64,000 bases of DNA. Origin: Glutinoglossum americanum (lineage: Eukaryota > Ascomycota > Geoglossomycetes > Geoglossales > Geoglossaceae). Position 1 is the stretch's first letter; each line of letters starts with the position of its first letter. The notes under the pieces were generated by a model. It had not been told where the DNA came from. It was given only the letters and a program-made list of their open reading frames with translations, and did not search any database. Shown here piece after piece: positions 1-10,269 of this stretch. The DNA lies in NCBI GenBank assembly GCA_020080175.1, contig JAGHQL010000046.1, positions 86,150-150,149 of the forward strand. The letters run 5' to 3'. The translations under genes were made by a program, and so were the position numbers.

Positions 1-504
1 TTGAGCAGAAATGGCTTGCTGGAGGAGATGTATACCAGAAGTTGGTGAGTCGCTCATCCATTGGCCCCCCCCCCTCCCCCCCTCTCCCCTCTCCCCCCTT
101 AGATCACTTACTCCCTCCTTGGTAACGGTCACCTAATCTTCCTTCCCCTTTCGTAGAGCGAACTTGGAATCGGTCCAACGGCGTATGGGACCAGATGGTA
201 CCTTACCTTGTTCAACTACTCCATTCCGTTTCCGGCTCAGCTGCGCGTCTGGGACGTCTTTATGTTGCTGGGAGACCCCAATCCGACAGTGGCAGGACAG
301 GCAGCCGACAACACCGGGTTCTCGGGGGGCCTCGATGTGCTACACGCGACATCCGCAGCCCTGGTCGACGGTATGCGAGAAATACTGCTAGACTCGGATT
401 TCGAGAACGGGATGAAGGTCCTGACAAGCTGGATCCCCATCAAGGACGAGGAGCTGTTGATGAAGGTGGCGAAAGCGGAATGGCGACAGAATGCTCGACG
501 ATAA
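1..504 (+). CDS. TBC-domain Rab GTPase-activating protein, C-terminal fragment
   Basis: Partial at the left edge. The first visible exon (to 44) reads EQKWLAGGDVYQKL. A GTGAGT...TCGTAG intron occupies 45-156, and the last exon (157-504) continues in frame from SELGIGPTAYGT through RWYLTLFNYSIPFP and LRVWDVFMLLGD to a stop at 502-504. The block 'W(Y/F)LTLF...P...RVWD' is the conserved C-terminal half of the TBC fold, which stimulates GTP hydrolysis by Rab GTPases and so controls membrane traffic. The catalytic Arg and Gln fingers lie in the part outside the window. About 36 residues follow the TBC end, so little C-terminal tail is present. The domain call is firm; the exact subfamily and Rab substrate cannot be told from this piece. 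Confidence 0.85.
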
Positions 505-1276
505 ACAAGGATTCGACGGCGATTGGCTCTGGTGGTTTCTTTGCTTCTCAGTGGCTAAATTGCATCTCTTGCGATATAATACCCCTTGCTACCCCTTGCT
601 ACCCCTTGCCACCCTTCCTTTTCGATTCGGCTGCAAAATATAGGCTCTCTCTCACCTTGTAATTTTCCACTAGATAAGGGGGGCGGCGGCTATTTGGCAT
701 ACATTTAACGGCGAGGCTGGCTCCAGCTTTGAAAGAAAGGGGCGATATAGAGATAATTAATAATCTGTTCCTCTGCTGTAGAGTATACGGCCCATAAAAG
801 GGAGCACGTCTACCTTTTTTTTTTTTTTCTTTTTTTTTTTCCTTTACCCTAGTCTCTAAGGACGGAGAAGAAGAGTAAAAATAAAATAAAAACAAGGATG
901 TTTATCGGGGCGGAGGAGTTGATGAGATCGAACCTCCCCCTCCCCACACACACCAAACAAACTAACAAACAAACAACAAAGTTATTCGCCCGGGGAAGTG
1001 GAGGATCGGGAGAAAATTAAAAAGAATATAAAATAAAAATAAAATAAAAAAGCCCATCCCAAAAAAAATTTTTTTTTTTTTTCTTTCTTCCTCTCTTCCT
1101 CTGTTTCTTCCTTTCTTTCTTTCTTTTTTTTTTTTTTCCCTTTTTCGCCCGTCGATCACGCCCCCCTCCCATCCCGCGGGGAAAGGGGGGGGGGGGGGTG
1201 GTTTCGGAGCCGCGAGCGCTGGAGAGAAAAAAAACCCCCCCCGGGGACAGAAGAAACCTCCGAGGGGATGCGTACG

Positions 1277-1310
1277 TTGTTTTTGTTTTTGTTTTTGTTT
1301 TGTTTTGTTG
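1277..1310. repeat. (GTTTTT)n-type microsatellite
   Basis: Direct reading shows consecutive GTTTTT units passing into GTTTT units. This is simple sequence, with no gene. Confidence 0.85.
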
Positions 1311-1503
1311 GTTGGGTTTGTAGTAGTTCGTGGTGGAGGCGGGAGGAGAGAAAGGGCTTTTTACCGCTCGGGATATTATTTTTATTTATTTGGGGGGGTT
1401 TTTATTTTTTTTGGGGAGGGAGACGGGATGGGCTACCGGTAATCAAAGTTAAGCTTAAGCTTGTTTCCCGGCTGCTCATCTCATCTCCCTCGACCGCGCG
1501 CTC

Positions 1504-1527
1504 GGGGGATGGGGATGGGGGATGGGG
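1504..1527 (+). other. Candidate G-quadruplex
   Basis: Four runs of 4-5 G (1504-1508, 1511-1514, 1517-1521, 1524-1527) are separated by two-base AT loops; further G runs follow at 1538 and 1547. Short equal loops and long G runs are the pattern expected of a stable intramolecular G-quadruplex on the + strand. A biological role is not shown. Confidence 0.6.
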
Positions 1528-1560
1528 ATGCGTGGCTGGGGGTTTTGGGGGTGAGGTTAT

Positions 1561-1620
1561 ATGGGGATATGGGGATATGAGGATATGAGGATATGGGATA
1601 TGGGATATGGGATATGGGGG
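1561..1620. repeat. GGATATG tandem repeat
   Basis: About nine near-identical 7-8 bp units (GGATATGG / GGATATGA) directly follow the G-rich cluster. The repeat is non-coding. Confidence 0.85.
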
Positions 1621-2447
1621 GCGCGTATTAGAGTAGGGGGAGGGGATAAGCACCGGCTCTTATTATTCTTATTATGGTGCGGGAGGGGGGGGGTACTGCG
1701 GTAATGAAAGAACCCCCCCGGTTGTTCGTTTTGTGTTTTTGTTGATGTGCGAGAGCGAGCGAGGGCCGCGGTGGAGGGCGATCCCGCGGTTCATCGCAAC
1801 GTCCCCAAACCTCTTCTCCCCGAATCCATGTTATATATATCGGGGTATGGGGGACATTGCGCCTTACGAGGACCGATAATATCGTTATTTTGCATTCTTT
1901 CCGCCTCTAGCGTACCGACACGACCCCGGACACGCCCCCCCCCCCCCGTCTAACGAGATATATACTCTGCTCTACCGATCGAAAAGAGATTGAGCGCGGC
2001 TGCGCTATCCTGCTTCGGTGCGCGCGCGCGTCCCTTTTGGAAAAAAAAAAAAAAAAACGGGTTCGGGGCGGGAGGGACTTAATGAGGAGGCGCTGGTCCA
2101 CGAAAGCGGGTTGGATGGGGCTCGTCATCTCCCCCTCTCTTTCTCTCTCTCTCTCTCTCTCTGCGTGCCGTGGTGTGTGCGTCGCTCGCTCGCTATGGGG
2201 ATGCGAGGGAGGGATTTGAAGGGAGGGGCGCGATGCGAGTAATGTGGATTCGTGTGTGGCATGCACGGTACCAGGCAGATACGGGTATTAATGTTAAAAT
2301 AAGCGTTCCTGGGCTGGGGAGATGTGATTGAGGTGTTGGCGCTCGTAGGGCTATGTCACGGTACACGCGCTGGGCGAAGATGAGATGAGATGGGATGAGA
2401 TGAGTTTGTCCGTCAGGGTGTCGGGGTGCTTTCTACATGGTACGATA

Positions 2448-2492
2448 CATACCCGACATACCCTACACACCCTACGCACCCTACACACCCGA
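2448..2492. repeat. 9-bp minisatellite, five units
   Basis: Five consecutive 9-mers of the form C(A/G)(T/C)ACCC(G/T)A lie head to tail. The 9-bp period keeps a reading frame open by chance; no gene is inferred. Confidence 0.85.
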
Positions 2493-3860
2493 CATACACG
2501 ACGGATTCGACAGTTCCACCGGGTAGTGAAGATCCGGAGAAAGAAGAAAAAAGTCTCCGCCCCTCGCTCTCTCGCTCTCTCGCTCTCTCTCTCCATCTGC
2601 TCATTCCATGGGCCCCTCATGACCGCGGCCGCTTCCAGATTAATTTTTTTTTTTTTTTTTTTTTTGCCTTTTCTCTCCAGACTCCCCGTCGAAATTGCGT
2701 CCTGCCATCTCAGCGGATCCGCAACATCATCTCGCCGCCCGATGCTCGCTCTACTCTCTTTTCTTGCCCCAAATTTCCCGCGCGCATCTGGCCACACCCG
2801 GAAAGCGAGTAAACAGAGCGAGTAAAAAGAGCGAGTAAAAAAAGCGAGGTGGGAAAGAGAGAGGGAGGGAGAGAGCGAGCGAGGAAGGGTAGAGAGAGTA
2901 CCGAGTACTACACACGCTCGAGTACACACACACATGCTCCAGTCCACATTCGGGACCCCGTGTAATTTGCACTGCGGTTTGAGGTGGGACCACCCTACGG
3001 CTTTTTTTGTAATTGGGACAGCGAAATTTCGCGATGCGCCACCGCCATCTCTCTGTGGTTCCCTCTGTAGTCTGTGCGAGCGAGAGCAGAGAGAGAGAGA
3101 GGGAGCGCAGAGAGAGAGAGGCAGAGAACGAGACCCCGCTCGCTTCGTCCCGCGCGCGCCCTTTGTTTTGGGATCGTTCAGGTAGACGTGTTTGTTTAGG
3201 GCAAGGACCGAGTCTAAAGTGCGCACGAGGCAAGTCGTTACGTCTGGGTCGGGAACTGGAGGCTACTCCACGCGGGTTTGCCCCCGTTGCTTTTTTCTCC
3301 GTCGTCTCGTCTTTCCGCGTCGTTCCCTTGTGCGATGCGCATGCGGATTGTGAGGGAGATTTGTTCTCCCATGGGCAAATTTTATGTTTTTTGGGGGGGT
3401 CGGGGATTAAGGTCCGCAATTAAAATAAAAGATTGACCCGAGATTTCAAAAGGCCCGAGAAGAGAGAGAGTGCGAGCGCGTGTGCGAGTGCGGGTGCGAG
3501 AGCGAGTGCGAGTGCGAGTGCGCCCGTGTTTATTTCCCCTCGAGTCCGGGGTCTGGCGGGCCCTCTCTGCTGGTGCTCTGCCGGTGCTCTGCCGGTGCCA
3601 ATGCTTGTTGTGCCCCTTCTGGTTCGTCCCCCCCTTCGAACGTGTGCCTGACGCCCCGAGAAGGTTCGGCATTTTCGAGGCGGTGGCAAGTCGTTTTTAG
3701 TCGTAGGGCGGACTGAACGCTGGAAGAAGTGTCTCACCCCGACCGAGTTCTTGGGGAAACCCCCCCGGTTGGGCAACGATCTGCCCACCGTGACTCGCTC
3801 GGGAATTTTCCCTGCGCAGCATGGCAAAGCATGGCGAAGCAATCAACCGCGAGCCACTCA

Positions 3861-3959
3861 CCTGCCACTAGCCTGCCACTAGCCTGCCACTAGCCTGCCA
3901 CTAACCTGCCACCAGCCCACCACTAATCTGCCACTAACCTGCCACTAACCGACCGCTAA
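3861..3959. repeat. 11-bp minisatellite, nine units
   Basis: Nine consecutive units related to CCTGCCACTAG are present, each exactly 11 bp, with point differences mainly in the later units. A non-coding tandem repeat. Confidence 0.9.
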
Positions 3960-4178
3960 CCCACCACTCTCTTACCACTCTTACCAATCTTACCACGCTC
4001 ACCACCCTCTTCCATCCCATGGAACCAACTAACTCCGTCCTGCCATCCCAGCACGTCCCAGCACGGTACTTGCGCTAAGCTACGCCGAGAACTGGGTGAC
4101 TTCGCAGCTCAACTGCGGTTAGTTTATCTGCCGACCTAATCCATAATCACACACCCCCGTCTCATTTCTCTTCTGGCG

Positions 4179-4292
4179 TACTACCACTACCACTACCACT
4201 ACCACTACCGCTACCACTAACACTACCGCTACCACTACCGCTACCACTGCCACTGCCACTACCACTACCACTATTGCTACCGCTACCGCTAC
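4179..4292. repeat. (CACTAC)n microsatellite
   Basis: About 110 bp of CACTAC with CGCTAC, CACTAA and CACTGC variants. It translates on the minus strand as poly Gly-Ser or poly Val, which is an artefact of the repeat. Confidence 0.9.
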
Positions 4293-4302
4293 GTCTTCCA
4301 TA

Positions 4303-4376
4303 TTGCTTTGCTTTGCTCTGCTTTGCTTTGCTTTGCTTTGCTTTGCTTCCCACCCACCCCCCCCCCCCCCCCCCCC
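4303..4376. repeat. (TTTGC)n tract followed by a 20-C homopolymer
   Basis: About nine TTTGC pentamers run to 4349, then CCCACCCA and a 20-nt C run at 4357-4376. Simple sequence. Confidence 0.85.
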
Positions 4377-4780
4377 GCTATCGCGCGTCTCGTTTGATCC
4401 CTCCGTGTGCGCTTCTCCCTGTAGACTCGATCCGGCCGCGGGTCCCACTCCAATCGCTTCTTGGGGAGTCTCCCGGCGTAGAGAAAAAGGCAAGGGAGGA
4501 AGAAAAGGAAAAAAAGAAACGAAAGGAAAAAAAAAAAAAAAAAAAAAGAGGCAGAGATTGCCCGCAGCGCCTCTAGCTGCTTGGAGCACCGCTTTCTCAC
4601 ATGCGCAAGGAACGCTCCTGATAGACGCTTTGGGAAACGTGGGCCGGGGAGGACAGCAAATATTGCCGGGGGGTCCCTTTGCTTGGCCTTGGAGGAGGAC
4701 CATTCACAACCTGGTTCGATAGCTGTCGCTCTCCTCGAGCACGCAAGCAACACTAGGCCCAGCCCCAAAGCAAAACCCCG

Positions 4781-4852
4781 AAGCAGGCAAAGCAGGCAAA
4801 GCAGGCAAAGCAGGCAAAGCTGGCAAAGCTGGCAAAGCACGCAAAGCAGGCA
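4781..4852. repeat. 9-bp minisatellite, eight units
   Basis: Eight head-to-tail units of AAGCAGGCA lie here, with AAGCTGGCA twice and AAGCACGCA once. The period is a multiple of three, so all frames stay open; no gene is inferred. Confidence 0.9.
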
Positions 4853-5528
4853 GACCCCAGGCCGGAAGTACACGTACCAGTAATCTGTTGAACCGCTTGT
4901 CGCATGTCGCATACATTACTATCACTTCCGTTTTTTGCATGCGAGGATTCACCGCCGCTTTTCTTCCAGAGTCCCGTGTTGTTTGGTTGTTTGGTCTTGC
5001 TGATAGGACTACCGTCGGGCAACGCTTCCCTTATCCTTTCCGCGTGAGGACCAGGCACGATTTCACGCTCCTGGCACGCACTAGAGATCGGCTCTGCAGG
5101 CATAGCTCCACTCCAAGATCTCTCACTGGTAGCCCTATGCTGTACAAGCGAACCAGCACACGTTCCACGAGTAACCTGGCCGCTTCTGTCAACTCGCTGT
5201 GGCGGCTTTGGGGCTTGTAGGAGGGTTCTTGTCCGCCCACCTTCTTAAAAGTCTTGTGTGGCCCAGCTACCGGCCCTCCGTTTCAAGTCGAAAAGGTACC
5301 AACCGCGCGCCGCGGTCTTATGCTTTCTCTCTCTCTCTCTCTCTCGCTCTCGCTCTCTCTCTTTCTCTCTACCCGCTTGACCCGCTACTGATGTTGCTCA
5401 CCTTGAAACAGTCAATTCACGAAGGGTTCAAGGGCTTCCATGACTACTCTCGTCCATCCCCGCCCTCACCCTTACGTTACTCCCTCACCGTAACCAACGC
5501 CTCTCTCCCTTCCTTGGCCGCTACCGCC

Positions 5529-5902
5529 ATGGCCACTCCTCATCGTGGCCTACCCCCGCCGGCCGGCATGACGTTACCGCCAGCCCCTCCACAAGGTCCG
5601 CCACCAGTCCCTCAACCGGTACCGCTCCCCAATCCGCCGTCGCAGTGGCAAGGCGACTCGATGCGGAATTGGCTGCAGGCGAAGGTCGAGGACGATCGAC
5701 GGAGACAGGAAGAGGAGAAGACGCGGCAGGAGACCATCAGACTCGAGGTCCGGAGGGTGGAATACAACATACTACGAGAGTCGTTGACGGGCGGCGTTCC
5801 ACCGCACATGATCCCCACGGTGTTCGCGGGCATCGGCGGAGGTAATCTCGCGAGCTTGAACCTCGAGTGGGTTCAACACTACATCGCGCAGTTCCAGCAG
5901 CT

Positions 5903-5939
<37 letters not shown>

Positions 5940-6181
5940 ATGCAAGTCTTGACGCAGGGACAACTGTCTCCGGAGATTCGGCGGGAACCTCGGATGATCA
6001 CGCAGCAACCTCAATACGGTACGCCCCCGCAGCTCATGGCCACCGGCTCGATCACTCCTCAAGCTGCGCTGCCGCCCGGAAGCCAACCACAGGCCGCTGC
6101 TTTTCTCCCGCAATATCAGGTCTCACCGACGAGTAGGCCAACGACGAAGCAAACCCCCACGCAACATCAACAGCAACAGCA

Positions 6182-6220
<39 letters not shown>

Positions 6221-7031
6221 GCAGCAGCAGCAGCAGCAACCGCAACAAGCTCCCCAGCCGGCTACGTATACAAGACCTGGAGCGCCCACGCATTCCGCCC
6301 TGCCGCGTTTGAACACCGACGAACTTCACATTCAACCACCACCCCAACCGCTCACCAACATACAGCCGCCTCAGTCCGGCCCCATCCAACAAGTATCTTC
6401 TCTACAGGGAACGGGATCTACTCAGCCGGCGCAAAGCACTCAAGAACAGCCTACATCTTCACCCATCTACTTTCACCACTGGCAGCCTCCAAGCTCTCAC
6501 ACGGGGACGGGCGCTAATCAACCTACGACACCCTCGACGAAAAGCACAGACTCGCCGTTTCCATCTACCAAGAGGGTATCCCACTTTGGAGATCCGGACT
6601 CCGCCAGCTCGCCCAAGAAACGAAAAGGGCAAGGGGGTCAAGCCTCAGCCGCGGTAGGCGCGCAGTCACAGTCACAGTCACAGTCACAGTCACAGTCTCA
6701 GGCACAGTCTCAGTCTCAGTCACAGCCTCAGTCTCAGTCTCAGTACACGTCGCCTCAGTTTCCACACTCGGTCACATCGACCCCAGGAGCGCGGAGAAGA
6801 GGACACTCGCGGAACCGCAGTGACAGCTCCATCCGGGGACACGACTCGTACGGCAGGCCCGCGAGTCGACATCGTCGGTCGGAAGGCGGGGTTGGGAGCC
6901 AGGGAGAGACGGGGAGCAGGACCCTACAGGGAGGAGCTGCCGCGGCGGGCGGGGAGGACAATGGCAGCGGTGGATCCCACCAGCAGTCACCCCTGCAGCA
7001 TGAAACTCGACTGGACGAGACACGAGACTAG
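5529..7031 (+). CDS. Polyglutamine-rich, probably nuclear conserved fungal protein
   Basis: 500 aa, no intron. The ATG at 5529 is preferred because it sits in a strong context (CCGCCATGGC). The frame is open upstream to 5199, and an ATG at 5391 is an alternative. Layout: Pro-rich start; a charged helix around residues 45-80 (WLQAKVEDDRRRQEEEKTRQ); a conserved-looking block ending in PPHMIPTVFAGIGGGNLASL; a Gln tract at about 120-137 and a longer one at about 213-240, both of mixed CAG/CAA codons; an SV40-type nuclear signal (SPKKRKG, near 6610-6630); an (SQ)n stretch at about 6664-6744; and an Arg/Ser-rich C-terminus. The helix plus GIGGGNL block looks like an uncharacterised fungal regulatory-protein family, recalled without a name. 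Low complexity and the nuclear signal suggest transcription-related work; that is inference. Confidence 0.75.
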
Positions 7032-10000
7032 GGATGCGCGGGAGCATCGGGAGCCGTTGGAGGGAGCTGGGTTTCGCGATGCAGCGTTCTGAGCCAGTCC
7101 TTCGCTGCCAGTCTCGTGCCGTTGTGGCAGCGCTGGGGCTGCAATGCCCACCCCCCCTCTCTCTCTCCCTCTCTCTCTCAGGCTCTCCGCGTTATCCTCA
7201 ACGCTCATGCATAGGCTGCATGCGCGTTTTCGCTAGCGAGCTGGCTGTGTGGTCGGTGGATGACTCTCGGCTAAGCGACGCGACGGATAATCAAGCAAAT
7301 CGAGTCGGCCAGATGCAACTCGGTTGGGCCCGAGACGTCAACAAGTCTACGCACTCACGCACTCGACGCACTCGACGCACTTCACGCATTCACTCCGCCA
7401 CCACCTCTGCTGCTGCTCCCCGTCTCTCCCTGTCTCTCCCTGTCTCTCCCTGCTCGCCCCGCTCGCCCTGCTCCGATGCTGCTCCTCCTCCCTGTTTTTT
7501 TTTTTTCCTTTTTCAGATCCGATGACTTTCTTCCCAAATACCCATGCCCGATCCCGTGTATTACAAGACAAATACCCTTCTTACTTGGCGGCCACCTTCC
7601 GTCAGGACGCGACTGCCTTTTTTTTTCTTTTTTCTTTTGCCTTTCCCGGACTAGTCCAGACTGTAAGACTAAACCCACTAGCGCACACAAGATTTCAACT
7701 TCTGCTTGGTTCAAACGCACATTACCCATTTGACAGGCGTCCCAGCGATTGGCAACTTTCTTGCAACTTTCTAAATTGAAGCTTTGTTCTTGTCTTTTAT
7801 TTTATTCTTTAAACCATCCGGTCTATGTCCGGTCTATACCCGGTTGGCCTCTTTTTTTTTTTTTTTCTTGTGGTTTGGTCTGGTTTGGTTTTCTCTCCTC
7901 GTTCGGGGCAAAGCGAAACGGGATGGTTTATTTCGGAAAACGAACATACACTTCTTGTCTCTTTTTTCTTTCGTCGACAACGGTTAACGGGGAATACACG
8001 TCTGGTGTCGACAGTATCGTTGGGGGCCCCAGCTACTTTTTCCCTTTGAACGGGACCGTCACAATGTATCATACCCTCCTCTCTTATTCCCTCCCCGCAG
8101 CCGCCACCATTCCGTCAGAAACACCCCCCGTGACTGAAATCCTTCGTGTAATATTACCTAAATACAAAAAAACAGGATAACAGAGAGCTCGACCCGTTTC
8201 TTCTCACGATTCATGCCATGTACCGCCCTACGAAGCACTCACCGTACATTTGGCGGGGGGTGGGAGGGGGGCTGGCGCGGGCGGGGTGAGGAATAACCGC
8301 CTCACATGACGGTAAAAACGGCGAAAACGGTTTCATTGAAAACAACGGGGTGGCGCGCAGAACGTTGGAGACTGCATGAACGCAATGCGAGCAGGGGGGG
8401 CCATCGAAAAAAGGAAAAAGATTTAGACCGGCCTTTGTCCTTTTTTTTTTTTTCCCTCTCTCTTTGCTTGGCCCGAAGGTATATATATATTCCTTATCGC
8501 TCCCCCAAACCGGCCGAACGCGAAGAGCCCTGAAGATAATGGAAAGGGAAATAAAAAAAAAAAAAAAAAAAAAGGCCCAGATGGAGAGAGGGTGTGTGTG
8601 GGTGTGGGAAAACTACCTACCTACCCACCTACCAACCGGGGAAAAAATAGAAGAAAATGGGGAGAGCCAAGACGGCCCGCCACGTTTTTTTATGTCTCTT
8701 CTTTTTTTTTTTTTTTTTATTTCCTCCCTCGACAAATCCTCCCGTCCAATCAACCCCCCCCCCCTCCCTCCCCGATCGAACCATAGATAAAATCCTGCCC
8801 CATGATGACGGAAAACGTGACAATCCCACAACACCGGTGAAAAAGATAACCCCCCTCCCCCCCCGATCTCGGAGATTAAAGAAAAAAAATAACCCTTTTT
8901 TTTTTTTTGGGGATGGGTATGGGGGGAGGAGGATGTTTTAAGGAATAAACAGACCCTCTAGGGAAGAAAGAAAGAAAGAGAAAAAAGATCGGATGAGGAG
9001 GGTGGGTGTTTTTTTTTTTTTTTTTTTCCAAATAATTTTTTTTTTTAATTTAAAAATTTTCTGATTCTTTATTCTTTGCTCTCACACTCTCTGGCGCGAA
9101 TAGGGTGTACCGGGGTTGTTTTTTTTTTTTTTACCTACCGCCGTTTTCTCTCGAGACAAGGCACTCACTGCTCCCACCACCCCCTCCCACACCAAAAAAA
9201 AAAAAAAAAAAAAGAGAAGGAGAGGGAAAAACGGGTTTCAAGATCGGGGGGCGTCCTGTTTCTTCGAAACGTTGGAATTCCCGTGACTCTTTATTAAACC
9301 GACCAGAGAAAGTTAAATTATCCGTGGCTTTTTGACACAGGGTTAGGTGCCAGGAAGGTTAAATTAGTAAATTAGTATCTTTAATCCCAAGAGGGGTTTA
9401 GAGAGCATGGATTGAAAAAAAAAAAAAAAAAAAAAGGAAAAAAAAAAGCTATTCTGTCCTAGCTCCAGGAAAAAGGGTGAAACAACCTTCCTTCCTCTTC
9501 CGGCCGGACCTCCAGAGTTCGACCACCACCCCACCACCACCACCACCACCACCACAGCCCCGCACCATCAAATCACCGCCCGCACCATCTAGGGTCCCCG
9601 AAACAAAAAACAAAAAACAAAAAACAAAACCGCATGCTATATAACCTCTCTGCTATAGCCCACCCTTTAGCGACTCCATGACACGATGGGGTGATTCGTT
9701 CTTTCTCCCCCGCCCGGACGGGCTATGGCCACCACCAACGACTGACAGGTTTCAAACGGCGCGCACGCACCACCAATCACTCCCAGGAGTACAGGGAAGG
9801 GACATCTTCGGTAGGCGTCCATTCCGGTGACGAGGGATCCGCTCCGGTGCTAGTTCTGCAGGCCCAGTGTGTGGTGGGTCCGACTTGGAAAGGAACTAGC
9901 CACGGCAACTAGAACAACCGATTGCACATTAGCCTAAAAGGTTTGTTGCGTGGACCCAGTGCCACACGACTTCAAGTGGTGTTGGAATGTGTAGAGCATT

Positions 10001-10269
10001 CGTCTATCGTATGGTGTACACATGATGAATCTGCTCCTTCCCGCCCCAACCCAACCCCCCGAACGGTGTGATATCTCTCGATGGAGCTTACTGACCGCAG
10101 CCGGTAAGTCCAATAAACGCCATCCATGTCACAATGCATTAAAAAAAATAAATAAATAAGAGGAAATCTCTAGCGGCGGGCGATAGGGTAAGCGCGTTGG
10201 AATGTGATCGGGGAAGGGATATGTTGTTGTACGAAAGGAAAAAAAAAAAAAACCGTCTCTCCCACTCAT
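7032..10269. other. Gene-free, homopolymer-rich intergenic region
   Basis: More than 3 kb without a supportable gene. It contains many T and A runs of 12-22 nt (for example near 8440, 8555, 8703, 9008, 9194 and 9416), a (CCA)n stretch near 9520-9555 and an (AAACAAA)n stretch near 9603-9630. A 73-codon frame at 9691-9912 has no recognisable feature and was not called. Confidence 0.65.

Larger units (their letters stand above)
505..5528. other. Gene-free, microsatellite-rich region upstream of the polyglutamine gene
   Basis: About 5 kb with no convincing coding sequence. It holds long homopolymers (17 A near 2041, 22 T at 2644-2665, 20 C at 4357-4376, about 19 A near 4530), (CT)n and (GA)n tracts, several minisatellites listed separately, and G-rich clusters. 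Open frames here translate into simple-sequence peptides and carry no domain. Part of it is probably the promoter and 5' leader of the gene at 5529. Confidence 0.7.

Noticed and set aside
2351-3419. Two overlapping minus-strand frames of 222-291 codons
   Set aside because: They are built from (GA)n, (CT)n and CCTACACAC-type repeats and rich in Ser-Leu-Ser-Leu and Arg-Glu; the frames are open because the repeats lack stops.
4162-4703. Minus-strand frames giving long poly Gly-Ser or poly Val proteins
   Set aside because: They are translations of the CACTAC microsatellite in two frames; no start context, domain or intron supports a gene.
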